From: Nitrosophilus kaiyonis
GTDB lineage: Bacteria; Campylobacterota; Campylobacteria; Campylobacterales; Nitratiruptoraceae
Assembly: GCF_027943725.1 (NCBI RefSeq)
Contig: NZ_AP025696.1
Span: 62,001-126,000, forward strand
Length of the DNA stretch: 64,000 nt
Direction of reading: 5' to 3'
Numbering within the stretch: the first letter of the stretch is position 1; each line of letters opens with the position of its first letter. A program made the translations under genes and the position numbers. The notes beneath the pieces were generated by a model. That model saw only the letters and a program-made list of their open reading frames with translations, had not been told where the DNA came from and did no database searches. This document shows, in pieces, positions 17,497 to 27,035 of this stretch.

Positions 17497-18572
17497 TAGT
17501 TAACATTTAAACTACGAAGATCTTCATAAGCTTTTAGTACTCTTTGCTTCATAGATATTTCACCTTCTCTTAGCCATTTTCTTGGATCATAATATTTTTT
17601 ATTAGGCTTATCTTCACCTTCAGGATTTCCTATTTGCGATTGAAGATAGTCTCTATATTTTTCTATATAATTTTTAACACCTTCCCAAAACGCCCATTGA
17701 GTATCTGTATCAATATTCATTTTTACAACACCATAATCTATTGCTTCATGAATTTTAGATAATTCACTTCCACTACCACCATGAAATACAAAACTTACAG
17801 GCTTATCTTTTTCTATATTAAATTTCTCTTTTATGTATTCTTGAGAATTTTTCAAAATAATCGGCTCCAATTTTACATGTCCAGGTTTATAAACTCCATG
17901 AACATTTCCAAAAGATGCTGCTATTGTAAAATATGGACTGATTTTGCTAAGTCTCTCATAAGCTTCAGCTACTTCACTTGGTTGTGTATATAATCTTGAG
18001 TTTTCTATTCCTGTATTATCCACACCATCCTCTTCACCACCAGTAACACCAAGTTCAATTTCTAAACTCATTCCAAGTGGTGCCATTCTTTTTAGATACT
18101 CTTCGCAAGTTGAAATATTATCTTCAAGAGGCTCTTCACTCAAATCAAGCATATGTGAGCTAAAAAGAGGTTTACCATGTGTTTTATAATACTCTTCTCC
18201 TGCAGCTAAAAGTCCATCAATCCAAGGGAGAAGCTTTCTTGCTGCATGATCTGTATGTAGTACCACTGAAACTCCATAGTGCTCAGCTAAAATATGTACA
18301 TGTTTTGCTGCGCTAATTGCCCCTAAAATTGCTGCTTTTTGTCCATCATTACTCAATCCTTTTCCAGCCCAAAAATGAGCACCACCATTGCTAAGTTGAA
18401 TAATTATAGGAGAATTAGCCTCACGTGCTGCTTCCATAACTGCATTTATTGAATCTGTTCCTACAACATTTATTGCAGGCAGTGCAAAAGAGTGCTCTTT
18501 TGCATATTCATAAAGCTTTAAAAGATCATCACCCCAAACTACGCCAGGCTTTAAAAAGCTCATAACACCCAT
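17496..18572 (-). CDS. fbaA: Class II fructose-bisphosphate aldolase
   Basis: A 358-residue zinc aldolase of the long (E. coli FbaA) type, reversibly joining dihydroxyacetone phosphate and glyceraldehyde 3-phosphate. Visible are VVLHTDHAARK (catalytic Asp and zinc His), SLEIELGVTGGEEDGVDNTG, FVFHGGSGS and MNIDTDTQWA. ATG at 18572 has AGGAG 6 nt upstream. It follows the PEB4-like gene by 12 nt, the same peb4-fba order as in Campylobacter jejuni. In an autotroph it would serve gluconeogenesis. Confidence 0.95.
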   Translation of the reverse strand: MGVMSFLKPGVVWGDDLLKLYEYAKEHSFALPAINVVGTDSINAVMEAAREANSPIIIQLSNGGAHFWAGKGLSNDGQKAAILGAISAAKHVHILAEHYGVSVVLHTDHAARKLLPWIDGLLAAGEEYYKTHGKPLFSSHMLDLSEEPLEDNISTCEEYLKRMAPLGMSLEIELGVTGGEEDGVDNTGIENSRLYTQPSEVAEAYERLSKISPYFTIAASFGNVHGVYKPGHVKLEPIILKNSQEYIKEKFNIEKDKPVSFVFHGGSGSELSKIHEAIDYGVVKMNIDTDTQWAFWEGVKNYIEKYRDYLQSQIGNPEGEDKPNKKYYDPRKWLREGEISMKQRVLKAYEDLRSLNVN

Positions 18573-18584
18573 TTTAGCTCCTGA

Positions 18585-19403
18585 TTATATATTTGTCTTA
18601 ATTTCTGCACTTTTTTTAAGTTCTTGAGCTTTTTTAGAAACAATTTCTTGAAATTTTTGCATTTTTATTTGCTGTTTAATTTTATCTTTGATATCAGCAA
18701 AAGGAATAGTAGAAGAAGGTTTTTTATCTTCAACATAAATTATATGATATCCAAATTGTGTTCTAACAGGAGTTTTTGTAAATTCTCCAACGTTTAATTT
18801 AAAAGCTGCTTCGCTAAAAGGTTTTACCATCTGTTTAGGACCAAAATATCCTAAATCTCCACCATTTTTTCCACTTGGCCCAACAGATTTTGTTTTAGCA
18901 AGTTCGATAAATTTCTCTTTCAATTTATCTTTTGGAGTTTTTTCTAACTCTTGAATTATTTTTTTCGCTTCCTCTTCACTTTTTACTAAGATATGTCTTG
19001 CGTGGACAGTTTCTGGTTTTTTAAATTTTGTGATATTTTTCTTATAAAAATCTTCAGCTTCTTTATCTGTGACTTTTATGGAATCAAACTGCTTTTTCAT
19101 CCATATTTCCATAGCAAGATCTTTTTTAATTTTTTCGAGAGCCTTTTTATACTCTGGATCTTTTTCTATGCCGCTTTTTATAGCATACTCTTTTAAAAGC
19201 TCTCTTTCAATTGCTTGTTCTACAACTTTTTTCTTTAAATCTGGTCTTAATTGATCAAAAGTAATTCCAGCAGATTTTAAAATAGAGTTAACATCTGCTT
19301 TTGTTATCTGTTTACCATTTACTGTTGCTAAAATTTCAGCACCCATCATCAATGTTGCAGTCAAAGATAATGCAACTAAACCCTTTACTAAGACATTTTT
19401 CAT
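18585..19403 (-). CDS. peb4: Periplasmic parvulin-type peptidyl-prolyl isomerase (PEB4-like)
   Basis: A 272-residue SurA-like chaperone: signal peptide (~1-22), N-terminal chaperone helices beginning LATVNGKQITKADV, and a parvulin domain with HARHILVKSEEEAKK, GPSGKNGGDLGYFGPKQMVKPF and FGYHIIYVED. Length and layout match Campylobacter PEB4/Cbf2, which assists outer-membrane protein folding. It is operonic with fbaA. Confidence 0.9.
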   Translation of the reverse strand: MKNVLVKGLVALSLTATLMMGAEILATVNGKQITKADVNSILKSAGITFDQLRPDLKKKVVEQAIERELLKEYAIKSGIEKDPEYKKALEKIKKDLAMEIWMKKQFDSIKVTDKEAEDFYKKNITKFKKPETVHARHILVKSEEEAKKIIQELEKTPKDKLKEKFIELAKTKSVGPSGKNGGDLGYFGPKQMVKPFSEAAFKLNVGEFTKTPVRTQFGYHIIYVEDKKPSSTIPFADIKDKIKQQIKMQKFQEIVSKKAQELKKSAEIKTNI

Positions 19404-19449
19404 ACCAATCCTTTAAATAAATTTTGTTAAGTATCGATTATAGCTAAAT

Positions 19450-20163
19450 TTACTTCATATTATGATAAACATTTTGCACATCATCATTTTCTTCAAGCAT
19501 ATCTATTAATTTTTCAACTTTTTCAGCAGTTTCATCACTTACATCTGTTTCATTGTTTGCAACTAAGCCCACACTACTTTCTAAAATTTTTGCTCCCGTT
19601 TTTTCAATAGCTTGCAATACATTATTAAAATCTGCAGGCTCAGTTTCTATAACTAAGACTTCATCAAATTCAAGTATATCGCTTGCTCCAGCTTCAAGTG
19701 CTGCTTCCATAATCTCATCATCTTTGTCGCTTCTCTCAACTGAAATAACACCTTTTTTATCAAACATCCAAGCAACACTTCCGCTAGTTCCTAAACTTCC
19801 GCCCATTTTATTAAATGCGTGTCTAACTTCAGCAACCGTTCTATTTTTATTATCTGTCAAACATTCAACCATAATAGCAACTCCACCAGGTCCATATCCT
19901 TCATAAGTAATCTCTTCATATTTTACACCCGGAAGATTTCCGCTTGCTTTATCAATTGCTCTTTTTATATTGTCCTGTGGCATAGAAACAGCTTTTGCTC
20001 TCTCAATCGCTAGTCTTAAAGCGGCATTTGTTTCAGGATTTGGACCTCCGTCACGGACTGCTGTCATAATATCTTTAACTGCTTTTGTAAAAATTTTTCC
20101 TTTTTTAGCATCCTCTTTTGCTTTAATATGTTTAACTTTTGACCATTTATTGTGTCCTGCCAT
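19450..20163 (-). CDS. yebC: YebC/PmpR-family protein
   Basis: A 237-residue protein with the family start [14 protein letters not shown] and the blocks [33 protein letters not shown] and [21 protein letters not shown]. Members act as transcription regulators or, as shown more recently for some, in relieving ribosome stalling. Start ATG behind AGGAG. It is divergent from nth with an 83-bp gap. Confidence 0.92.
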   Translation of the reverse strand: MAGHNKWSKVKHIKAKEDAKKGKIFTKAVKDIMTAVRDGGPNPETNAALRLAIERAKAVSMPQDNIKRAIDKASGNLPGVKYEEITYEGYGPGGVAIMVECLTDNKNRTVAEVRHAFNKMGGSLGTSGSVAWMFDKKGVISVERSDKDDEIMEAALEAGASDILEFDEVLVIETEPADFNNVLQAIEKTGAKILESSVGLVANNETDVSDETAEKVEKLIDMLEENDDVQNVYHNMK

Positions 20164-20246
20164 TCATTCTCCTAAAGATAAAATTTAGGTAAAATTATAT
20201 CATATATAAATGTTGAGAATACCTCTACAAAATAAAAGGATTTAAA

Positions 20247-20897
20247 ATGGTTCTAAGAAATAAAAAAGAGATAGAAGAGATAAGAAAGAGACTATTAAAG
20301 CATTATCCTGCTGCTCATACTGAACTTATATATCATAACCTTTATGAACTATTAGTTGATGTAATTTTATCAGCACAATGTACAGATAAAAGAGTAAATC
20401 AAATAACTCCCGCCCTTTTTAAAAAATATCCCGATATAAAAACTCTCGCAAAAGCAAATGTTGATGATGTAAGAGAGCTTATCAAAACATGCTCCTTTTA
20501 TAACAATAAAGCAAAAAATCTAGTAGCTATGGCAAAAATGGTTATGGAAAAGTATAACGGAAAAATTCCTGAAGATGAAAAAGAGTTAGTAAAACTTCCA
20601 GGTGTTGGTAGAAAAACTGCTCATGTTATAATGATAGAGTATTTCAAAAAAAATCTTATGGCAGTTGATACACATGTTTTTAGAGTTGCTCACAGACTAA
20701 AACTAAGTGATGCGAAAACAAGAGAAGGAACAGAAAAAGATCTTGTTGAAGCTTTTAAAACTGATTTAAATGATATTCATCAAGCTCTGGTTTTATTTGG
20801 AAGATATATATGCAAGGCTAAAAATCCAAAATGTGAAGAATGTTTTTTATATGATTTATGTGATAGTAAAGATAAAAAAGAGATTAAAAAGAGTTAA
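20247..20897 (+). CDS. nth: Endonuclease III, base-excision repair glycosylase
   Basis: A 216-residue bifunctional glycosylase/AP lyase for oxidised pyrimidines. The helix-hairpin-helix LPGVGRKTAHVI holds the catalytic lysine, the catalytic aspartate is in AVDTHVFRVAHRL, and the C-terminal [4Fe-4S] site has the CX6CX2CX5C spacing (CKAKNPKCEECFLYDLC). AAGGA precedes the ATG. Its 3' end overlaps the convergent peptidase gene by 14 nt. Confidence 0.95.
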   Translation: MVLRNKKEIEEIRKRLLKHYPAAHTELIYHNLYELLVDVILSAQCTDKRVNQITPALFKKYPDIKTLAKANVDDVRELIKTCSFYNNKAKNLVAMAKMVMEKYNGKIPEDEKELVKLPGVGRKTAHVIMIEYFKKNLMAVDTHVFRVAHRLKLSDAKTREGTEKDLVEAFKTDLNDIHQALVLFGRYICKAKNPKCEECFLYDLCDSKDKKEIKKS

Positions 20898-22155
20898 CCA
20901 ACTCTTCTACAACTTCTTGAAAGATTTCAATAGATTTTATCTCAACCCTCTCTCTAGTAGAGTGGGGATTATAAATATTTGGCCCAATTGATACAATTTC
21001 AAGATTTGGAAATTTTTCACCAATTATTGCACTCTCTAACCCAGCATGAATAGCTTTATATTTTACATTATTGATATATTTTTCATAAATATTTTTTACA
21101 ATTTTTGCAAGATTTTTTATTTGAGGATTCCAAGCAGGATATTTTCCTTTAGATATTACATCAAAACCAAAAGAGTTTAATAAATTTTTAGTTTCATTCT
21201 CTATTTCATTTAACAATTCATTTTTCATACTTCTTGCAGAAAAAGATATTTTAATTTCTTTAATATTAATATCTGCAATTGCCAGATTTATACTGGTTTT
21301 TGGAATCTTTAAATCAAAATCGCATCCTCTAACTCCATGGGCAAAACCTGCGATAAAATTTATATATTTATCTGCATTTTTTATACCTAATTCATATAAT
21401 TTATCAATTTTAGATATTATAAAATTTTCACAATTTTTTAAATTTTCATTTGTAGCTATAATTGCATATGCTTTTGATGGAATAGAGTTGATTCTCTCTC
21501 CACCTTTTAACAAAATAAGCTGAAAATCTCTTAAATTTGATAAATATTTTGAAAGCTCTTTTATTGCATTTGGAATATCTTTATCAATATCAACTCCAGA
21601 ATGCCCCCCTGGAAAATTTATCGTTTCAATTTTGTAAAATTGATAAAATTTTATCTTTTCTAAATCACTTTTTTTAGATGCAAATATATCAACTCCACCA
21701 GCACAACCTATAAAGATTGAACCAAGCTCTTCACTATCAAGATTTACCATATATTTTGATTTTATAGAAAGTTCTAAGTTTTTTGCGCCAATTAGACCAA
21801 TCTCTTCATCATTTGTAAATAGATATTCTGCTTTAATATTTTTACTTATTAAATGAAGCATCAATGCAACACCTATGCCATTATCTGCCCCCAATGAAGA
21901 ATCTTTTGCCATCAAAAAATCATCTTTCTTTATTATTTCAATATCGGGAGCTTTCCCAACACAAACCATATCATAATGAGATTGTAGGCAGATTTTTCTT
22001 TTTTCTTTATAACATAAAATATTGCCTGATTTATCGACTTCCACATTAAATTTGTATTTTTTAGCAAAATCTTCTATAAAATTTTGTAATTTTTTAGTAT
22101 TTTTAGAGCAGTGAGGAATAGAAGTAATTTTTTTAAAGATATCTAAAATCTCCAC
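20884..22155 (-). CDS. pepD: Aminoacyl-histidine dipeptidase (PepD-like, M20 family)
   Basis: A 423-residue metallopeptidase that should cleave Xaa-His and related dipeptides in the cytoplasm. Metal-site blocks are LQSHYDMVCVG (His, Asp), SLGADNGIG, FTNDEEIGLIGA (catalytic Glu), NLDSEE and KAIHAGLESAIIG; the middle holds the dimerisation insert with NFPGGHSGVD. It is about 60 residues shorter than E. coli PepD. The start is GTG behind AAGGG. It is convergent with nth. Confidence 0.85.
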   Translation of the reverse strand: MEILDIFKKITSIPHCSKNTKKLQNFIEDFAKKYKFNVEVDKSGNILCYKEKRKICLQSHYDMVCVGKAPDIEIIKKDDFLMAKDSSLGADNGIGVALMLHLISKNIKAEYLFTNDEEIGLIGAKNLELSIKSKYMVNLDSEELGSIFIGCAGGVDIFASKKSDLEKIKFYQFYKIETINFPGGHSGVDIDKDIPNAIKELSKYLSNLRDFQLILLKGGERINSIPSKAYAIIATNENLKNCENFIISKIDKLYELGIKNADKYINFIAGFAHGVRGCDFDLKIPKTSINLAIADINIKEIKISFSARSMKNELLNEIENETKNLLNSFGFDVISKGKYPAWNPQIKNLAKIVKNIYEKYINNVKYKAIHAGLESAIIGEKFPNLEIVSIGPNIYNPHSTRERVEIKSIEIFQEVVEELVNSF

Positions 22156-22179
22156 TAATACCCTTGTATGTTGATATAT

Positions 22180-22318
22180 TAGACATTAGTTTCTTTCTTC
22201 TCGTGATTCGTAAATCATAATTAGTGATTATTGTCATTAGTCATCAGATTTATCTTACCAATGACTAATGACCAATGACTTAATGACTAATAACTTCTTA
22301 CTCTACTTAACTAAATCT
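22180..22318. repeat. Heptanucleotide repeat array with inverted halves
   Basis: Fills the gap between the pepD start and the host-attachment-like gene stop. The right half runs AATGACT, AATGACC, AATGACT and so on; the left half has the complement. GTCATTAGTCAT (22233-22244) pairs perfectly with 22261-22272. There is no ORF inside. Confidence 0.75.
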
Positions 22319-22327
22319 AACCAAAAA

Positions 22328-22828
22328 CTAAAAATGTTTCCCTTTTTCTTTAAAAATTTCTGGCAATCTGTTTTTATCTGTTTTTGTTAAATCCTCTTCA
22401 ATATATCTAAAAAGCTTATCTTTTACAGTAGGATATTTTGAGCTTAAAGATTCTACATTTTCCCAAACTCTTTTAAAAATATTTTGTGGAGCTGCTAAAA
22501 AATATTTTTCTGGATTATTTTCTTCAACGATTTTTGCAATATCTTCTGCTATAGCTTTGATTACATCCTCTTCAAGTTTTTTTTCAAGTTCATGTCTTTC
22601 ACCTATATTTCCACCCATTTTACCTACATCAGCTTTAAATCTTCCAGCCTCATCAGTAACAACATCTTGCAGTCTCCAGTGAGATTCAACATAATCTATA
22701 GAATTTATTAAATCAAGTTTAATATTTTCTGGCTTCAAACCAGCTTCAGCCTCTAAATCCCTTGGACTTGCTTTATAAACTTTCATTTCACCAAGATTTG
22801 TAACTATAACAATATCTCCAACTTTCAT
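22328..22828 (-). CDS. Host-attachment (Host_attach/baeRF-like) family protein
   Basis: A 166-residue soluble protein: strand start VGDIVIVTNLGEMKVYKAS, a glycine/charged middle with MGGNIGERHELEKKLEEDVI, and the family-like end KYFLAAPQNIFKRVW...EDLTK. The family was named for plant attachment in Agrobacterium-type bacteria and resembles release-factor-like folds; its biochemical role is unknown and the name should not be read literally here. I start at ATG 22828 because AAAGG is 6 nt before it and directly abuts the ATG at 22834. Confidence 0.6.
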   Translation of the reverse strand: MKVGDIVIVTNLGEMKVYKASPRDLEAEAGLKPENIKLDLINSIDYVESHWRLQDVVTDEAGRFKADVGKMGGNIGERHELEKKLEEDVIKAIAEDIAKIVEENNPEKYFLAAPQNIFKRVWENVESLSSKYPTVKDKLFRYIEEDLTKTDKNRLPEIFKEKGKHF

Positions 22829-22865
22829 TCTCATCCTTTCTTTATTAGTTTTTATAATTTTAACA

Positions 22866-23690
22866 CTATTTACCTAAAAATTTGTTGTAAAAGTAGTTAG
22901 TTGCTTCAACAAATCCTTCAACACTTCCACAATCAAATCTTTTCCCTTTAAATTTATATGCAATTACCATATTGGTTTTAGCTTGTGTCATTAAAGCATC
23001 AGTTAGTTGAATTTCACCATTTTTTCCAGGTTTAGTATTTTTTAATATCTCAAAAATATCAGGAGTTAATATATATCTTCCAATTACAGCTAAATTACTT
23101 GGAGCTTCTTCGGCCCTAGGCTTTTCAACCATATTTGAAACAACAAAAACATCTTTTTCAAGCTCTTTTGCCTCAACAACTCCATATTTATGAATATTTT
23201 CTTTTTCTACTTCCATAACTGCTACAATAGAACATCTATATTTTTTATACAATTCTATCATCTGTTTTAATACTCCATGATTTTCACCCTCACACAAATC
23301 ATCAGCTAAAACTACAGCAAATGGCTCATTTCCTATTAAAGGCTCTCCTGTCAATACCGCATGTCCAAGACCTTTCATCTCTTTTTGTCTTGTATATGTA
23401 AAAGTACATTTATTAACAAGTTCTCTGATATCAGTTAATAGGTACTCTTTTGATGTCCCTTTTATTTGATGTTCTAGTTCATAACTTATATCAAAATGAT
23501 CCTCTATTGCTCTTTTGCCACGACCAGTTATAACAGCCATGGTATAAATTCCCGCTTCAATCGCCTCTTCAACACCATATTGAATTAAAGGTTTATTTAC
23601 AACTGGAAGCATCTCTTTAGGAATTGCTTTAGTTGCAGGCAAAAATCTTGTACCATATCCGGCTGCAGGGAAAAGACACTTTTTAATCAT
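22866..23690 (-). CDS. galU: UTP-glucose-1-phosphate uridylyltransferase
   Basis: A 274-residue nucleotidyltransferase making UDP-glucose for surface polysaccharides. The signature AAGYGTRFLPATKAIPKEMLP starts at residue 8; FAVVLADDLC holds the metal Asp, and GKNGEIQLTDAL and FDCGSVEGFVEA are also typical. Its ATG overlaps the stop of the upstream membrane-protein gene (ATGA), so it is the last gene of the TonB-receptor operon. Confidence 0.95.
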   Translation of the reverse strand: MIKKCLFPAAGYGTRFLPATKAIPKEMLPVVNKPLIQYGVEEAIEAGIYTMAVITGRGKRAIEDHFDISYELEHQIKGTSKEYLLTDIRELVNKCTFTYTRQKEMKGLGHAVLTGEPLIGNEPFAVVLADDLCEGENHGVLKQMIELYKKYRCSIVAVMEVEKENIHKYGVVEAKELEKDVFVVSNMVEKPRAEEAPSNLAVIGRYILTPDIFEILKNTKPGKNGEIQLTDALMTQAKTNMVIAYKFKGKRFDCGSVEGFVEATNYFYNKFLGK

Positions 23691-24250
23691 TTTCTTCCTT
23701 TAAATGACTTTATAAAAAAATATATTATGATAATTTCTATAAAAAAAAGCAAAAAGTGCAAATCATATACTTGCTCTTTTTTATCTAAATTGTATAAATT
23801 TTCTAATATTTTATAAAATAGAAAAGAAAAAGCCATACCAAATAAATATCCAACTTGTTTACTTATATCAACTAAAGTTAGTAGTCTTTTTTTATGCACT
23901 ATCAATGTTTCTGCTCTAACAAGGTAAGCTCCAAACATGAAAGTAAGTTGATATCCAGCATAAACAAAGAGAGCACTCATATAATTATATGGAGATATTA
24001 AAAAGATAATAACAAGCAAAAGCATAATAAATTCTACAAATAAACCTATTAAAAAATATTTTTTTATATTTAATAAAACCTCATAAAATTTAGCAATGAT
24101 TATCATACCAATTGCTAAAATAATCCCTCCCAAAGAGAAAAGAGAGGGATTTAAAGGCTCATATATTACAAAAATTGAGCCAACTGATAATCCTGTAAAT
24201 AGTGAATTGAAAAATTTATATTTTAAATAATTTCTAGGTATTAATTTCAA
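23687..24250 (-). CDS. Small multi-spanning membrane protein of unknown function
   Basis: A 187-residue protein with about six hydrophobic segments and a motif resembling part of an MFS half (GAYLVRAETLIVHKKRLLTLVDISKQVGYLFG). The start is TTG overlapping the receptor stop (TTGA), and its own stop overlaps the galU start, so translation is coupled on both sides. It could be an inner-membrane partner of the TonB receptor; I do not recognise the family. Confidence 0.6.
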   Translation of the reverse strand: MKLIPRNYLKYKFFNSLFTGLSVGSIFVIYEPLNPSLFSLGGIILAIGMIIIAKFYEVLLNIKKYFLIGLFVEFIMLLLVIIFLISPYNYMSALFVYAGYQLTFMFGAYLVRAETLIVHKKRLLTLVDISKQVGYLFGMAFSFLFYKILENLYNLDKKEQVYDLHFLLFFIEIIIIYFFIKSFKGRK

Positions 24251-26274
24251 AAATTGCCTTTAATACCAATATAATATCTTCTTACGCAATTTTCTGGATA
24301 TATAACATCATCTTTTATCCAAACTCCATTTTTATAATTAAAAATATTATCCATTTTCGCAAAAATTTCAAAATTTTTCTTTAATTCATATCCTAAAGAT
24401 ATATCTGTAGAATTGTATGGTTTTTGTTTCTGTTTAAAACTATTTTTAAAATCATCCAGTGCATACATACTTGATCTATATATATGAGAGATATTTGTAT
24501 AAAATCTATTGTATTTAAAATTCAGTGATAAAGTGATATTATGTTTTGCAACACCTGGCAAATTTTTATCTTCATAATCTTTTATATCATCCTCTTTTGT
24601 TTTTGCAATTAGATATGTATAAAAAAGATTGCCAGTTAAATATCCATTTATTTTTTTCCTATATTCTAAATCGATTCCTTTTTTCTCTGTTTTATCAAGA
24701 TTTGTATTTGTATAAGTTGCAGGATTATAATAGATCTCATTTTTTACATCTATATAAAAAGCAGAAATTTTGAGTTTTTGATCCTTTGTAATTTTATTAA
24801 AACCAATTGTATAGGTTTTTGTAATCATTGTATCTATAAAATTATTAAAAACAAAGCTGTTTGTAAAAAAATCATAACTAAAAAATCTATCGATATCTGG
24901 AAACTGATATGCTCTTGTAAAATTTGCATAAAAAGAGCTATTATTTGATATTTGATAGTTATATCCTAATGTAATTGAATGATTACTATTAGAATCGCTT
25001 AAATCATTGCCATTATTTGGATCATATTTATATTCTACCTTACCTCTTCTATATCCTAAAGATAATTTATGTTTTTCAAATATATTTGAAAGATTCATAT
25101 AATAATCATAACTATTTTTTGATGTTGTGTTTGATATATTTTCTCTATCTCCATCAAATTTTGAAACTCCAAATATCCAATCAAATCCACCATTTTCATA
25201 ATTCAATTTTAAATCATACTGCTTATAATCATACCTTGAAATATAGTTTGAAAGCACATATTCTGAAAATCTATCTGTTTTTGAATGTGATAAATTTATT
25301 TTAAAATTACTATTGATTTTATAATTTAGATCAAAACTAACAGTTCTATCTTTTATTATTTGATAATTGTATGTATATCCCGCCCAGTTAGGATTACCTT
25401 CTTGTTTTGGATCATCTTCAAACTGATCTTTTGTTAATGAATTGGCATAATAGTTTTTAATTTTTGAATTTGTAGCTTGAATAGTAAAATCAATATCATC
25501 ATTAGGGAAAAAAGTTATATCAAATAAAGATGAGATTTTTTTCTCTCTTGATTCGGGTATATCTGCAGTAATTTCTCTAAAACCTTTTGATCTATAAGAG
25601 TCTATATAAAAATATCCAAAAGCACCCTCACCGCTAATACCGCCACTAAAAGTTGTGCCTAAAGTTTTATAGTTTCCTTTAAATATTTTATAGTTAAATC
25701 CCTCAGATGGTTTAGTTTTTATATTAATAACACCAGCAGTTGATCCATCACCATAAATTACAGAACCAGAACCTTTTAAAATCTCTATTTTTTCAACACT
25801 CTCTAAAGGAATAGAAGATAAAAGAGGAGGTAATAGATCGATATTATTTATTCTTTTTCCATCTATCAAAATAACAACATTTTCAAATCCGCTACTTAAA
25901 CCAAATCCGTGGATATCAATTTTAGGTGTGAATATATTTCCATAAGTTGAAGAGATATTAACAGAAGTATATCTGTTTAAAAAATCTATAAGATCAATAG
26001 ATTTTGAGTTTTCAATATCTTTTGAAGTATAAACTTCATAATTAGAACCTGCTCTTAACTCATAACTTTTTATACCTTCTGCTTCAACAACAATATTATC
26101 CAGCTCTATTGTGGAGCTTTCATCTTTAGCTGTTTTTTCTTTTGATTTTTCTTTTGCAAGTTCATGCTCTTTTTGCATAACTGTAGATGCAGTAGCTTGA
26201 AGATTTGCCATCGAAACAGTTGCTACAATAGCAGCAAGAGAAAAATATTTCCCTTTAAATCCCTTTGCAATCAT
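24247..26274 (-). CDS. TonB-dependent outer-membrane receptor, possibly for a corrinoid
   Basis: A 675-residue receptor: signal peptide (~1-28), a Lys/Glu-rich stretch (~34-52), a TonB-box-like IELDNIVVEAEG, the plug domain (VILIDGKRINN, VEKIEILKGSGSVIYGDGSTAGVINIKTK) and a beta barrel ending in a terminal Phe. It follows the corrinoid adenosyltransferase gene by 65 bp and MetH lies just beyond, so a cobalamin substrate is a reasonable guess, but iron-siderophore receptors look alike. I found no cobalamin riboswitch before it. Confidence 0.8.
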   Translation of the reverse strand: MIAKGFKGKYFSLAAIVATVSMANLQATASTVMQKEHELAKEKSKEKTAKDESSTIELDNIVVEAEGIKSYELRAGSNYEVYTSKDIENSKSIDLIDFLNRYTSVNISSTYGNIFTPKIDIHGFGLSSGFENVVILIDGKRINNIDLLPPLLSSIPLESVEKIEILKGSGSVIYGDGSTAGVINIKTKPSEGFNYKIFKGNYKTLGTTFSGGISGEGAFGYFYIDSYRSKGFREITADIPESREKKISSLFDITFFPNDDIDFTIQATNSKIKNYYANSLTKDQFEDDPKQEGNPNWAGYTYNYQIIKDRTVSFDLNYKINSNFKINLSHSKTDRFSEYVLSNYISRYDYKQYDLKLNYENGGFDWIFGVSKFDGDRENISNTTSKNSYDYYMNLSNIFEKHKLSLGYRRGKVEYKYDPNNGNDLSDSNSNHSITLGYNYQISNNSSFYANFTRAYQFPDIDRFFSYDFFTNSFVFNNFIDTMITKTYTIGFNKITKDQKLKISAFYIDVKNEIYYNPATYTNTNLDKTEKKGIDLEYRKKINGYLTGNLFYTYLIAKTKEDDIKDYEDKNLPGVAKHNITLSLNFKYNRFYTNISHIYRSSMYALDDFKNSFKQKQKPYNSTDISLGYELKKNFEIFAKMDNIFNYKNGVWIKDDVIYPENCVRRYYIGIKGNF

Positions 26275-26339
26275 TTTGTCTCCTTTTTTATTTGGGAATT
26301 TTAAAAAAACAAAATTCTACCAAAAATTTTTATTTACTA

Positions 26340-26843
26340 TTAATATTCAATCCCCTCTCTTGCATTTACCCCTTTATCAAAATAGTGCTTTATTTTTTTC
26401 ATATATGTTACAAGATCAGCCTTTTTTATCATTTTTTCAGTTGCACCTCTGCCAGTTAATATAAGCTCAACATTTTTTGGTTTTTCATCAATAACTTTTA
26501 TAATCTCCTCTTCGCTCAAAAGACCATACAAAAAAGCAACTAATATTTCATCTAAAATTATTAGATCAAAACTTTTCTCAAATGCATTAAAGACTCTTTC
26601 ATACTGATTTTTTACCATCTGAAACTGTTTTTTTGAAGGATGAGTTTTTATAAAATTTCCATCCCATTCTCTATCTACTATAACACCAAGACTTTTTAAT
26701 ATCTCTATCTCATGTGAAATCCATGCTTTCATAAATTGAAAAATAAAAACTCTTTTTTTTGCCCCAACAGCTCTAAGGGCTAACCCAATAGCAGCAGTAG
26801 TTTTTCCTTTCCCGTCTCCAGTATAAATATGAACAAATCCCAT
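26340..26843 (-). CDS. cobO: Cob(I)yrinic acid a,c-diamide adenosyltransferase (CobO/BtuR type)
   Basis: A 167-residue enzyme that attaches the adenosyl group to reduced corrinoids. The P-loop is YTGDGKGKTTAAIGLALRA, followed by VFIFQFMKAW, LIILDEI, LILTGRGA and the family C-terminus NAREGIEY. GGAG precedes the ATG. Its neighbours (TonB receptor downstream, MetH upstream) fit corrinoid uptake and use. Confidence 0.92.
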   Translation of the reverse strand: MGFVHIYTGDGKGKTTAAIGLALRAVGAKKRVFIFQFMKAWISHEIEILKSLGVIVDREWDGNFIKTHPSKKQFQMVKNQYERVFNAFEKSFDLIILDEILVAFLYGLLSEEEIIKVIDEKPKNVELILTGRGATEKMIKKADLVTYMKKIKHYFDKGVNAREGIEY

Positions 26844-26873
26844 AAAATCTCCAAATTTTGATAAAATATCTTT

Positions 26874-27035
26874 ATGTGTTTAATTATAACAATAATATTT
26901 TTACTCTTAGCAATTCAAGCTTTAATTGAAAGCAATATAAAAGGTGCGATACTCTATTTCTCTATATCGCTATTTTTTGCAGTTTTGATGATATTAAATA
27001 TTATAAGAGTTTATAAAAAGAGGCAAAAAAATTAA
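26874..27035 (+). CDS. Possible 53-residue membrane protein
   Basis: A short ORF opposite in direction to both neighbours, filling the gap between cobO and metH. The product starts MCLIITIIFLLLAIQ, has two hydrophobic segments (~2-18, ~25-44) and ends in a basic tail (RVYKKRQKN), the positive-inside pattern of a small two-pass protein. Its stop overlaps the metH stop by 3 nt. A GATAAAAT element lies close upstream but there is no good ribosome site, so it may be chance. Confidence 0.4.
   Translation: MCLIITIIFLLLAIQALIESNIKGAILYFSISLFFAVLMILNIIRVYKKRQKN

Noticed and set aside
26275-26339. Cobalamin riboswitch before the TonB receptor
   Set aside because: Only 65 bp of AT-rich sequence; no B12-box-like motif seen.
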